DNA of 53,914 nt from COE1 sp036310845 (GTDB taxonomy: Bacteria; Bacillota; Clostridia; Lachnospirales; Lachnospiraceae). The notes under the pieces were generated by a model. The model was not told the origin of the DNA, ran no database searches, and saw only the letters and a list, made by a program, of their open reading frames with translations. The stretch is taken from the NCBI GenBank assembly GCA_036310845.1, contig JAXJRB010000226.1:1-53914 (forward strand). The letters are read 5' to 3'. A program made the position numbers and the translations under genes. This document shows, piece after piece, positions 1-8,770 of the stretch. How positions within the stretch are numbered: position 1 is the stretch's first letter; each line of letters opens with the position of its first letter.

Positions 1-177
1 GAAGAAGCACAGCAGAATCAGGTAAGTGGCGGATTCGATCCAATGACAGGAAAGCCGATAGAAGAAGTACAGCAGAATCAGGTAAGTGGCGGATTCGATC
101 CAATGACAGGAAAGCCGATAGAAGAAGCACAGCAGAATCAGGTAAGTGGTGGATTTGATCCAATGACAGGAAAGCCA
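1..177 (+). repeat. 60-bp tandem repeat inside a CDS (3 visible units)
   Basis: Bases 1-60, 61-120 and 121-177 are near-identical 60-bp units encoding a 20-residue repeat (core GGFDPMTGKP). Units 1 and 2 differ by one base, and unit 3 drifts at its end. The array probably continues upstream of the window. Near-identity at DNA level implies recent expansion or homogenisation. Confidence 0.95.
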
Positions 178-1518
178 TTAAAAGCAGCAAAACCTGCAAA
201 GAAGAAGATGCTAATTCCAATTGTAGCAGTTATTGCAGTAGTGGCAATTGTGGCATTGGTTATTAATAGTGGTTTATTTTTAGGACCTTTTGGAAAAATT
301 CAAAAAGCGGTGGTTAGAACATTAAAGGAGAAGCCACATATTGTAGAAGACTTACAAGGTCTTGAGATGTTAACAAAGGATGAATTTACTTTGACGGCAA
401 AGGCTACGATGGGTGACGAGAGTGTAGAAGCAGAGTTTAGATCAAAAGCGGAAGAAAAACAGATCTATGGCGAGCTTAATATGGATGGTTTTGATGAATT
501 ATCTATCTTAGCGGGTATTGATAAGAGTAAAGTGAAAATATTGATTCCGGAAGTTGATAAGCGTGTGTTTGTCTATGATTCCAAAGGCAAGAATAATGGT
601 TATATAGTGGAAGAAAAGGAAGAAGACGATATAGACGCTTTAAATGCTATAATAGAAAGCATTAATTCAGGAGACTACAATCAAAAAAAGTTCAACAAAG
701 AAATAATTAATGTTATTGAGAAAGAATTTGAGTCTTTAACGTATGAGAAGGCTAAAAAAGCAAAATATCGTGTTGACGGTGATAAGAGAAAGTGTAGTGG
801 TTACAAAACAGAGCTTACAGAAGATAATATGGTAAATATTATTGATGGTGTTGAAAAGGTATATAAGAAATACTATAGTGAAGAAATGCTTGAAATCCTG
901 GAAGAGCAGGGTGAAAGCATTGAAGATATGTTTGAAGAAATGCGTGCAGATGTTAAAGATATGGAAGATATCGAATTAAGTTTCTATATCTATAAGAATA
1001 AGATTGCATGTATTAAGATGGAGTATACGGAAACAGATAATGTAATTGAAATCGCATTCCAGGGTGGAGATTATCGCTTACAGAATATTAAGATGACCAC
1101 AGAATCTGAATGGGGTGAAAGAACCTTTGAAATAAAGGGTTCTGTGTCAGGCTCAAAAGAAAAGCTTAAGTTTATTGAAAATGGAAATAAAGATGGGGCT
1201 TTAGAAATTGAGTATGATTATAAGAGTGGTAATTTCTCCATTCAAAGAGATAGCTATAAGAATATAGATATTGAAGGTAATTTAAAACCATCGAAATCTA
1301 AACTTGTTGTAACCATTGATTGGTTTAGTTATGGAAATACTTCCTTGAGTGGTGCGAAGCTTGAATTGACGTTGTCAAAACATGCTAAAATGAGTAAATA
1401 TAAGGGAAAAGAGTTTGATTTAGGAAATGCATCAGAAGACGAATGGGAAGATATGAAGGAAGATTTTGAGGATGCATGGGACGATTATGATATGGATGAA
1501 TTATTAAATTATTTCTAA
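1..1518 (+). CDS. Membrane-anchored protein with N-terminal tandem repeats (5' end outside window)
   Basis: The reading frame is open from base 1, so the gene starts upstream of the window; ATGs at 43, 103 and 163 lie inside the repeats and are unlikely starts. The visible N-terminus is three copies of a 20-residue unit containing GGFDPMTGKP, then a Lys/Ala-rich stretch, one strong membrane helix (IPIVAVIAVVAIVALVI, about residues 57-74 from the first ATG) and a roughly 410-residue acidic, Lys/Glu-rich domain ending in a D/E-rich tail. The layout (cytoplasmic repeats, single membrane span, large outer domain) suits a cell-envelope protein. I do not recognise a catalytic family. A terminator follows. 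It sits upstream of a pseudokinase that has the same cytoplasm-helix-outside topology, so the two may work together; that is inference. Confidence 0.8.
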   Translation, partial: EEAQQNQVSGGFDPMTGKPIEEVQQNQVSGGFDPMTGKPIEEAQQNQVSGGFDPMTGKPLKAAKPAKKKMLIPIVAVIAVVAIVALVINSGLFLGPFGKIQKAVVRTLKEKPHIVEDLQGLEMLTKDEFTLTAKATMGDESVEAEFRSKAEEKQIYGELNMDGFDELSILAGIDKSKVKILIPEVDKRVFVYDSKGKNNGYIVEEKEEDDIDALNAIIESINSGDYNQKKFNKEIINVIEKEFESLTYEKAKKAKYRVDGDKRKCSGYKTELTEDNMVNIIDGVEKVYKKYYSEEMLEILEEQGESIEDMFEEMRADVKDMEDIELSFYIYKNKIACIKMEYTETDNVIEIAFQGGDYRLQNIKMTTESEWGERTFEIKGSVSGSKEKLKFIENGNKDGALEIEYDYKSGNFSIQRDSYKNIDIEGNLKPSKSKLVVTIDWFSYGNTSLSGAKLELTLSKHAKMSKYKGKEFDLGNASEDEWEDMKEDFEDAWDDYDMDELLNYF

Positions 1519-1541
1519 TCTACTATACTGCTAATAAGTGA

Positions 1542-1585
1542 GCCGAAAGGAAGGTATGAAACCGAATCCTTTCGGCATTTTATTT
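1542..1585 (+). terminator. Intrinsic terminator after the repeat protein
   Basis: A perfect 10-bp stem (gccgaaagga / tcctttcggc, 1542-1551 with 1567-1576) is followed by a T-rich tract. It separates the upstream gene from the pseudokinase gene. Confidence 0.9.
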
Positions 1586-1658
1586 TAATTAAATATTTCA
1601 TATTTTGTATAGATGAAGTATACTAAATGAGAATAAATCGAAAATGGGAGAGAAAAAC

Positions 1659-3965
1659 ATGGAGAAGAAAAGCTATTGTAATGTGAACACTCTGTTACAG
1701 GGTAGATATGTAGTCGGACTTGCTATGGGAAATAATGAGCTAGGTATTACATATCATGGACATGATAATGTGACAAACAAAAAGGTTGCGATTAAAGAAT
1801 ATTTTCCAAATGGTATTGCAACAAGAGAGAATAATATGGTATCTGGAACGGAGTCTTTTGCTACTGGTTTGCAGAAGTTCGTAAAGGAAGCTAATATTTT
1901 AAAAGAAAAAAGTGGACTTGTTTCCATTGTAGCAGTTTTAGATGTTGTTCAGGAAAATGGAACAGCGTATGTTGTTATGGAATATGTAGAAGGAACAAGT
2001 TTGGAAGAGGTTATTAGAGGAAATAGAGTATTTCCAATTAAGAGAATACTTGATTTGATGGAGCCGTTTTTAAAGTGCCTTTTTGCAGTGCATGAGGCAG
2101 GTGTGATTCACCAGAACATTTCGCCTGATAATATAATTTTTACGAATGATGGTTATTTAAAATTAATAGGGTTTGGCTGTTTGGAGGGTGTTGTTTCAGA
2201 AAAGAGTAAGGGATATGCACCGATTGAGTTATACAGAAAACAGGAAGAAAAGAGACCAAGTACAGATATATATGCGCTTTGTGCAACCATCTATCGTTGT
2301 ATTACAGGAAAAATACCTGTTGATGCAATGGAGCGATTAAATAAGGATGAACTGGAACTGCCAAGTAGTATGGGAATTGAGATTAGTGAATTGCAGGAAG
2401 CAGTTATTAGTATGGGTATGTCTGTTTCTTCTGATAAGAGATTACAGGGAGTTCAGGCGTTGTATCGAGCACTGTACGGCATTGTAATGAATAGTGACAT
2501 ACAGGAAAATATTAGTACAACACCAGTGAAGGAAGAAGTTAAGGAAGAATCAGTAGCAAAAAAGGTAACAGAACCAGAAGTAAAAGAAGCACCGGAATCA
2601 GAAAAGGTAGCAGAATCAGAAGTTAAGCAAGCGCCGGAATCAGAAAAGGTAACAGAACTAGAAGTTAAGGAAACACCTAAACCAGAAAAGGAAACAGAAT
2701 CAGAAGTTAAGGAAGCATCAGTAACAATAAATCCAGTAGAACCACAGGTTTATGAATCACCACAGCCAGTGCAAACCCAGCAACCTGCACAGATGAATGT
2801 AAAAAAATCTGGAAAACAGGAAAAGAAAAAAGGAACGAAAAAAGGTCTTATTATAGGAATTTGTGTAGCTTTTGTATTATTGTTAGTAGTTATTGGTGGT
2901 GCTCTTGTAGCATTTGGATTGTATTCAGGAAAGATTTCAACGAAGTTATTGGTAAACACAGTAAATGTGGAAACGTCAGAAACGTCAGAAGTAGTTACGG
3001 AAGAGGAAGATGCAGAAGGAAAAGTTGACAAACTGCAAGAGATTAAGGATACACTCGCAAAAAAGGATTACCTTGGTGCTATTGATATGGTAACTGCACT
3101 TTCAGAGGAAGAAAAGGCGACTTGTGATGAAGCAGAGATTGCGTCTGTTTCAAAAGAAGCTGTGGAAGGTGTGAAAAGCTCACTTATTACAGAAATTGAT
3201 GCTTATGTAAATGCTGCAGAGTATGATGAGGCATTTGCTGCTATTACTGATGGAATCTCTTATTTTGGTATACTTGGTGAAAAAGAAGTATTGGCTGGCT
3301 TGATAGATGATCAGTTTTTAAAAGACAAGGAAAAAGAGATTCAGCAAAAGCATAAAGACTATCTGAATACAACAGCAGAAAGTTGTGCGAATAAGGCAGA
3401 TGAAGAAGGAATGGAAGCTGCTTTAACAGGTTTAGCTTCTTATTTGGAGCCAGAAGCGTTAGAAGCAAAGAAAACAAAGTGCTATGGAAAGCTTGTAGTT
3501 GCTAAGATGACTCAGATGAGAAATAGTGGTTCGTCTACAGAGGAAATTCTTGCTTATATTAAAGAGAATCTTGCTAAGACAGGAAATAATTGTTGGGTTC
3601 TTGAATTTTGGGATTATTATAATACGGTTTATGCAATGGAGAGTGGTAAGGGAATCACAACAGATACTACAATTAAGAATGTATCGAAAGAGGGATACCT
3701 TTTAGAGTATAGTAATTCAAAGAATCTCACGAAGGAAGATATTAAGCAATTATCAGAATATGAATTATATCTTGCATTGTATGAGATTTATGCTCGCCAT
3801 GGAAGAGGGTTTAATGATGCTTCTGTAACTTCGTATTTTTCTAAGTATGATTGGTATGAGGAAACTACTAGACCAGAAGTATTTGATGAATCAATTCTAA
3901 ATGAATATGAGAAGTATAATAGAGACCTTATTATTGAATATCAATATGAGAAAGGTTATCGTTAG
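1659..3965 (+). CDS. Membrane pseudokinase (Ser/Thr kinase fold) with C-terminal YARHG-like domain
   Basis: ATG 1659 is preferred over ATG 1644 because gggag (1646-1650) is ideally spaced for it. Residues about 13-275 form a Ser/Thr kinase fold: VAIK lysine K46, helix-C Glu E78, and a GYAPIE motif in place of APE. However, the HRD motif reads HQN (151-153) and DFG reads GFG (171-173), so both catalytic aspartates are missing, and the glycine loop is degenerate. A repetitive Glu/Lys/Pro linker follows (about 285-375), then one membrane helix (about 393-420) and an outer region whose end (YARHGRGF...YFSKYDWYE) matches the YARHG domain pattern. It is most likely a catalytically dead sensor or scaffold. 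The next gene starts 13 bases downstream, so they are probably one operon. Confidence 0.85.
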   Translation: MEKKSYCNVNTLLQGRYVVGLAMGNNELGITYHGHDNVTNKKVAIKEYFPNGIATRENNMVSGTESFATGLQKFVKEANILKEKSGLVSIVAVLDVVQENGTAYVVMEYVEGTSLEEVIRGNRVFPIKRILDLMEPFLKCLFAVHEAGVIHQNISPDNIIFTNDGYLKLIGFGCLEGVVSEKSKGYAPIELYRKQEEKRPSTDIYALCATIYRCITGKIPVDAMERLNKDELELPSSMGIEISELQEAVISMGMSVSSDKRLQGVQALYRALYGIVMNSDIQENISTTPVKEEVKEESVAKKVTEPEVKEAPESEKVAESEVKQAPESEKVTELEVKETPKPEKETESEVKEASVTINPVEPQVYESPQPVQTQQPAQMNVKKSGKQEKKKGTKKGLIIGICVAFVLLLVVIGGALVAFGLYSGKISTKLLVNTVNVETSETSEVVTEEEDAEGKVDKLQEIKDTLAKKDYLGAIDMVTALSEEEKATCDEAEIASVSKEAVEGVKSSLITEIDAYVNAAEYDEAFAAITDGISYFGILGEKEVLAGLIDDQFLKDKEKEIQQKHKDYLNTTAESCANKADEEGMEAALTGLASYLEPEALEAKKTKCYGKLVVAKMTQMRNSGSSTEEILAYIKENLAKTGNNCWVLEFWDYYNTVYAMESGKGITTDTTIKNVSKEGYLLEYSNSKNLTKEDIKQLSEYELYLALYEIYARHGRGFNDASVTSYFSKYDWYEETTRPEVFDESILNEYEKYNRDLIIEYQYEKGYR

Positions 3966-3978
3966 GGAGGAGTAACGT

Positions 3979-5628
3979 ATGAAAAAGAAGACTTTTGCTG
4001 TCATTGTAGTTACAGTTGCAGTATTGCTTCTTGTGACAGGCATTAGTTTTGCTTTTCTGGTACACCTGAACCAGAACGATACAGAACAGAGAATAGATTA
4101 TTCAGAAGACATAGAGAAGGAAGAAAAACAAACAAAAGAAGAGATGTCTACGATTGTTGTGGAATCGCAGAACGATGAGACAAATCATGTGTTAGAGGAA
4201 GCTCTTCTCTATGCTCTTGGTAAGGATAGAGCGTATGATGCTTCAAAAGCACTTGCGCTTTTGGAGGATATTGCTGAGGAAAACATGGATGCACAGTTCA
4301 TGGCAGGGGAAATGTATTTGCAGGGAATTGGAACAGAGAAGAACCCTGAAAAGGCAGCAGAATATATTCAAAAAGCTGTTTCTAATGGAAATAGCAGTGC
4401 ATATGCGATATATGCAAAAATGTGTTTTCTTGGAGAAGGTGTAATTCTTCAGGATTATGAAAAAGCCGCAGGAGCATTTGCATCACTAGATGAGCAAAAT
4501 GGACAGGCATTAGGGACACTTGGTATGATGTATGCATTAGGAATGGGGGTTCCCATGGATTTTGATATTGCGAATCAGTATCTTGAAAAAGCCAAAGAAC
4601 TAGGTTATCCAAAGGCTGGTAAATTCCAGACTATGATACAGCCAAGAGTAACGGGGGCAGATAAGGAATTGCCGGAAATTTCTTCCCATGGCCTGAATAA
4701 GGGAGAAGTTATTTATAAGGATTCTCCAGAGCTTGCAGAAATGGTGCAAGAGTATACAAGTCAATTGTTAGAAACGGAAAGTTATGAACGTTTTGAGACA
4801 GAGATTGATAAGATTTTAGATATGGATGTTAATCTAACAACGTTTATTGCTATTTTTGGTAAAGAAAATTGGTTGTTTTTACAGAATCCAAATGATGGAG
4901 ATTCTTATCATGATTATATAGGTGATAACGCTTATACAGAGAAAGAAATGGCATCCATAGCGTCTCATTTAATGGAGCAAAAGGCAGCAGTAGAAGCAAC
5001 AGGCGCAGAATTTGTACTGTTATTAATTCCAAATAAGGAAATTATTTATGCAGAAAAGATGCCAACGTATATACAGCGTGTCAGCGAGGAAACGAAAACG
5101 GATAAGCTGGTTACTTATTTGAAGCAAAATACGAACCTCTTGATTATCTATATGAAAGATCAATATAATGCTTATAAGGATGCGTATCAGTTATATTATA
5201 AAACAGATACTCACTGTAATATGCAGGGAAGTTTTTTGGCAATAGCGGAGCTGTTGAATAAGAAATATGATAAGCAGATTAAGTTAGAAAATACAGTGTT
5301 TGAAGAGCATATGCATAATTACTGTGGAGACTTGAGTGTGCTGATTGGAAGACAAGATAGATATAATATCGATACGGTTTATTTTTTGCCACAGTCTAGT
5401 GTATCAGAAGATCAAAAGGTAGAAGATTCGCTTATGCTGATTGGAGACTCCTTTAGTGAGTTTCTAAACAGACAAGCATTATATTATTTTAATGGTGGTG
5501 TAAATCATGTTATGATTATGAATCATAATTATGATTTTTATCAGGCAACAAAAGATAATCTTCAGGATAAGAAAGTGAATTTGGTAGTATGGGAATGTAC
5601 AGAACGATATATAGACAGATTAAAATAG
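3979..5628 (+). CDS. Sel1-repeat plus AlgX/AlgJ-like SGNH-domain membrane protein
   Basis: It has an N-terminal signal anchor (about residues 6-28) and Sel1/TPR-type repeats (about 75-215, e.g. AQFMAGEMYLQGIGT and LGMMYALGMGVPMDF). The C-terminal domain resembles the AlgX/AlgJ/DHHW family of SGNH-like polysaccharide O-acetyl transferases: the entry motif GKENWLFL (294-301), D410-x-H412 and GDS (489-491) are all in the family order, so the Ser-His-Asp set looks intact. It probably acts outside the membrane on a cell-surface polysaccharide or glycan. SD ggagg lies just before ATG 3979. It follows the pseudokinase by 13 bases and overlaps the next gene by 40 bases, implying translational coupling. 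Confidence 0.8.
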   Translation: MKKKTFAVIVVTVAVLLLVTGISFAFLVHLNQNDTEQRIDYSEDIEKEEKQTKEEMSTIVVESQNDETNHVLEEALLYALGKDRAYDASKALALLEDIAEENMDAQFMAGEMYLQGIGTEKNPEKAAEYIQKAVSNGNSSAYAIYAKMCFLGEGVILQDYEKAAGAFASLDEQNGQALGTLGMMYALGMGVPMDFDIANQYLEKAKELGYPKAGKFQTMIQPRVTGADKELPEISSHGLNKGEVIYKDSPELAEMVQEYTSQLLETESYERFETEIDKILDMDVNLTTFIAIFGKENWLFLQNPNDGDSYHDYIGDNAYTEKEMASIASHLMEQKAAVEATGAEFVLLLIPNKEIIYAEKMPTYIQRVSEETKTDKLVTYLKQNTNLLIIYMKDQYNAYKDAYQLYYKTDTHCNMQGSFLAIAELLNKKYDKQIKLENTVFEEHMHNYCGDLSVLIGRQDRYNIDTVYFLPQSSVSEDQKVEDSLMLIGDSFSEFLNRQALYYFNGGVNHVMIMNHNYDFYQATKDNLQDKKVNLVVWECTERYIDRLK

Positions 5629-6872
5629 GAGCTTGGATAAAATATATTGCTTTTTTTATTATGATTTGTCTTGGTATGTCATGTGAGATTCATGCGGAAC
5701 CGGTACAGCAGGAGATTCTTCTAGAGCAGTTGTCAGAAGCTTTATCAAAAGGAAATATTTATGAAGTGATTCCGGATGGAAGTGGTGATTTTACAACCAT
5801 TCAAGCAGGAGTGGAAGCGGTAGAGTCAGAGGATACTCTTTTGATTTATCCTGGAGTTTATAATGAAGCAGTAGAAATATATAATAAAACAGTGTATTTA
5901 ATAGGGACAGATCGGGATAACTGTGTATTGCAGTATGAATCTACGGATTATCATAAAGTGCCACTTACTTTTGGTGCAGGAATGGTAGCAAATATGACCA
6001 TATATGGTTATCATACAGGAGAAGAGAAAAAAATAGATAATCTCTATGTAACAAATGATGCATATAACAATGGAACGATAGAAAGTATTCAGATGTGGCA
6101 AATGCTATTTCCAGGCTATGCAGTACATATTGACCAAAATTATTCATATGCAAGAGATATTTGCATGAAAAATTGCAAAATTATCTCAAATAATAATCAG
6201 TGTGTTGGAATTGGGAGTCGTGGAAAGAATAAAATAACATTTGAAGATTGCGAATTGATTTCAAATGGCTCTGGTGGATGTCTTTATTTTCATAATACAC
6301 AAAATCAAGAAATGAGTGGAGATGCTTTTCTGACATTACGTGACTGTTCTTTGCGAAATTATAAGTGTCCGTATGTTATGTCTATGCATTCTATGGGAGA
6401 TCAAAATCCGGTTTATCTGACCTTTCAAAATGTAAAAGTAACAACAGTAGCTTATGAAAGAAAGGGTGCTTATAACGACACAAATATGAATGTCGGTGTT
6501 GATGCGGATGGAAAAGTAATGCTGGGTGAACAGGTTACGCTATTTGATGAAAAGAAAAGTTTTGATTTTATTGCTTTTGTACGTCAAAAGGTATCACATG
6601 AAGAAGAAGCGCCAGAGCTTCCGGAAGGAATTACATATTTGGAGATGGTAGAAACAAATCCAGAGTATATCAAAAAGGAAACTTTATTGGAAGTAAAAGC
6701 AAGAAAGCGTCATATCTATGATATATATAATAGCAGTAAGCTTGTTGGAGATGGGTGGTGTGGTTTAGAATATATGTATCTTACCCCCGAAAGTTATGGA
6801 AATACGTTTTCAGAGATGAACTTTCCTGTAATATCGCTGGAAGAAGAAACGGTAGAAATGCCTATGATGTGA
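5589..6872 (+). CDS. Secreted pectinesterase-like right-handed beta-helix protein
   Basis: An N-terminal signal sequence (hydrophobic IKYIAFFIMICLG, probable cleavage after EIHA) precedes a domain opening with IPDGSGDFTTIQAGVEAV, the hallmark start of the pectinesterase (CE8) beta-helix fold, followed by YPGVYNEAVEI. The usual catalytic pectinesterase motifs (GTVDFIFG-type) are not evident, so activity on pectin is doubtful and a beta-helix scaffold or other polysaccharide role is possible. ATG 5589 gives a 40-base overlap with the previous gene. ATG 5595 is an alternative, and an aggag at 5627-5631 sits downstream of both without a clear ATG. Context suggests a role in surface polysaccharide binding or modification together with the AlgX-like protein. 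Confidence 0.75.
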   Translation: MGMYRTIYRQIKIGAWIKYIAFFIMICLGMSCEIHAEPVQQEILLEQLSEALSKGNIYEVIPDGSGDFTTIQAGVEAVESEDTLLIYPGVYNEAVEIYNKTVYLIGTDRDNCVLQYESTDYHKVPLTFGAGMVANMTIYGYHTGEEKKIDNLYVTNDAYNNGTIESIQMWQMLFPGYAVHIDQNYSYARDICMKNCKIISNNNQCVGIGSRGKNKITFEDCELISNGSGGCLYFHNTQNQEMSGDAFLTLRDCSLRNYKCPYVMSMHSMGDQNPVYLTFQNVKVTTVAYERKGAYNDTNMNVGVDADGKVMLGEQVTLFDEKKSFDFIAFVRQKVSHEEEAPELPEGITYLEMVETNPEYIKKETLLEVKARKRHIYDIYNSSKLVGDGWCGLEYMYLTPESYGNTFSEMNFPVISLEEETVEMPMM

Positions 6873-6887
6873 TAAGAATAATGGTAT

Positions 6888-6939
6888 CTATTCAGGACAA
6901 GCTGAAGTATTTGCGGCTGAGGTCGTAAGAACATGATTT
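6888..6939. repeat. Dispersed repeat family B, copy 1 (partial)
   Basis: About 50 bp reading ctattcaggacaagctgaag ... ggtcgtaagaacatgatt matches, in inverse orientation, 50228-50276 with roughly 80-85% identity. See the MITE-like element at 50147. Confidence 0.7.
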
Positions 6940-6946
6940 AGAAGAG

Positions 6947-6988
6947 AAAAATGCGTGATTGTTAGTTGTGACAATCACGCATTTTTTT
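6947..6988. terminator. Bidirectional intrinsic terminator
   Basis: A perfect stem aaatgcgtgattgt / acaatcacgcattt is flanked by an A-tract and seven Ts, and serves the envelope operon. Repeat family A copy 1 begins right after the T-tract. Confidence 0.9.
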
Positions 6989-7073
6989 CTTTCCAGGAAA
7001 GACCTTATCACACTAAAGTATGGAAGTATGTCGCATGAATGCGACGCAAAAATGTGCTGTTACGTAGTGGGAG
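6989..7073. repeat. Terminator-associated repeat family A, copy 1
   Basis: It begins ccaggaaagaccttatcaca after a terminator T-tract, has a gtcgcat/atgcgac hairpin and ends in the module tgctgttacgtagtggg. The first module is shared with 49856-49880 and the last with 9361-9387 and 51556-51580. It runs up to the 3' end of the LytTR gene. Confidence 0.7.
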
Positions 7074-7808
7074 TCAGGGAATGGCGTGCACTTTTTTACG
7101 AAGCAGGCGCCTTACTTCCTGATAGTAATGAGAATTACTAATGCTAAGAGTTTCTCCGGTTATAAGCAAAATTCCTTTTCTGTCATACGAAAGAATGTAT
7201 TTTTCATTCACTAGATAAGACTGATGTACACGTATAAAACGACAGTTTTTAACGCTAAGATTATTTTCCACTTCACTTAATCTTCCGTAGAAGGAGTCAC
7301 TACCATCTTTGGTAACAAGACGGATACAGCGACCTTCTGACACAAAGTATAAGATGTGATTAAGAGGTCTAGAATGATAGGAGGGTCTATGGTAATAGGC
7401 AAAGGTATTTTTATCTGAACTAATTAAGTCATACGCTTTACAAACGCAGTTCCATAGATCTGGAAAAGAGTTAGAAGAGATGCTGTAAAAAGGTTGTAAT
7501 AGGAAAATATAGTCATTCGCTGTGGAATGATTAAAAGATTCGGAATCTTTTATTGAAATAAATATGATAGAGTGCTTTTGTTCCTTCAGGAGTAGAAATG
7601 AATTGATAAAATCTGTAGAGAGAACCGACTCGGAAAAGATAATAATATCTGGATAAATGCCATGTAGTGCATAGTCTGATAAGTCGCAAGAATTACGAAT
7701 TGTCAAGGTATTAATATCAATACCTCTTCGTGAAAAGGCTTTTATAAATTCCTGTGGCAAGCAATTTATCATAGATTCCTGATGAGAACAAAAAGCAATG
7801 GTTAGCAT
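7074..7808 (-). CDS. LytTR-family transcription regulator with degenerate receiver
   Basis: The start is taken at 7808 (MLTIAFCS...), which has a well-placed AGGAG; a longer frame to 7895 has no ribosome binding site. The C-terminal ~100 residues are a LytTR DNA-binding domain (LNHILYFVSEGRCIRLVT ... FYGRLSEVENNL ... CRFIRVHQSYLVNEKYI). The N-terminal ~120 residues have receiver-like layout, but the position of the phospho-acceptor Asp reads IIIFSES, so phosphorylation control is unlikely. No partner kinase is adjacent. It probably binds direct repeats upstream of its targets, and the nearby divergent spmB is a possible target. Confidence 0.8.
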   Translation of the reverse strand: MLTIAFCSHQESMINCLPQEFIKAFSRRGIDINTLTIRNSCDLSDYALHGIYPDIIIFSESVLSTDFINSFLLLKEQKHSIIFISIKDSESFNHSTANDYIFLLQPFYSISSNSFPDLWNCVCKAYDLISSDKNTFAYYHRPSYHSRPLNHILYFVSEGRCIRLVTKDGSDSFYGRLSEVENNLSVKNCRFIRVHQSYLVNEKYILSYDRKGILLITGETLSISNSHYYQEVRRLLRKKVHAIP

Positions 7809-8023
7809 AGTAAAAATACTCCTAAATAGTGAAATAAAAAATGTGAAACCTTCAAGTGGGTTATCTGTTAGAAAGTATAATGTGAGACAAAACAAAATAA
7901 CATAGGAAATAAGTACTATTTTTGAGCATTTTTTATGCGTGAAGAAATGAGGAGGGGATGTAGGAACAGGTATAGAATCTATATAATATACATAGATTAG
8001 AAAAAAATGTTTGAAGGATTGAT

Positions 8024-8548
8024 ATGCAGAGCAATGTTATGGTTCATTTATCGAATATCATTATTCCGGCTCTTATTTTTTATATAATAATGACCGGACT
8101 GGCACAAAAGAAAAATATCTACCAAAGTTTTACCAAGGGAGCCAAGGAAGGTGTTGAGACAGTATTTGGAATCTTACCGACTCTTATAGGACTTATGGTA
8201 TCCGTAGGAGTGCTCAGAGCATCCGGATTCTTAGATTTTTTGGGAAAAATTTTGGGGTGCTTTTTGGGCGATTTTCCACAAGAGCTGGTATCTTTGTTTA
8301 TGGTAAAAATAGTATCCTCATCAGCAGCAACAGGTTTGTTATTGGATATTTATAAAGAGTATGGTACGGATTCGTATGCTGGTCTTGTGGCTTCCTTAGC
8401 GGTTAGTTCGACGGAAACTGTGTTTTATACAATGTCTGTGTACTTCATGGCAGTTAAGGTAACAAAAACACGTTGGACATTACCGGGAGCGTTGGTTTCG
8501 ACAATTGCTGGTATCTTAGCAAGTATTTTACTTGCAAAAAAAATGTAA
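8024..8548 (+). CDS. spmB: Spore maturation protein B (nucleoside-recognition membrane family)
   Basis: A 174-residue integral membrane protein matching SpmB throughout: LSNIIIPALIFYIIMTGL, GAKEGVETVFGILPTLIGLMVSVG, then SSSAATGLLLDIYKEYGTDSY and SSTETVFYTMSVYF. SpmB, normally with SpmA, is needed for spore-core dehydration and heat resistance. SD aagga lies 5 bases before ATG 8024. Unusually, no spmA lies next to it: upstream is only 215 bp to the divergent LytTR gene. This marks the organism as a spore former or a recent descendant of one. Confidence 0.93.
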   Translation: MQSNVMVHLSNIIIPALIFYIIMTGLAQKKNIYQSFTKGAKEGVETVFGILPTLIGLMVSVGVLRASGFLDFLGKILGCFLGDFPQELVSLFMVKIVSSSAATGLLLDIYKEYGTDSYAGLVASLAVSSTETVFYTMSVYFMAVKVTKTRWTLPGALVSTIAGILASILLAKKM

Positions 8549-8770
8549 TTTATGCAAGAAACCTATCGCAAAAAATTGAAATGATTGAAAAAATAAAAAG
8601 ATTCTTTATATTGATTTTTAGAGGTTCTTTGTCTAACTATTTTTAATTTCTACTAAACAGATAGGAAAGATTCTGCGATAAATGCTTATTGCGCAAAGCT
8701 CTTTTTTTTGATTTAATCCATTTGTGGCAAAATTTTAGTCTTGAGTAAAAGAAATGGAGGCAATAAAGAG

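Noticed and set aside
6959..7141. 60-codon + strand frame across terminator and repeat
   Set aside because: It starts inside a terminator stem and runs through repeat family A into the 3' end of the LytTR gene.
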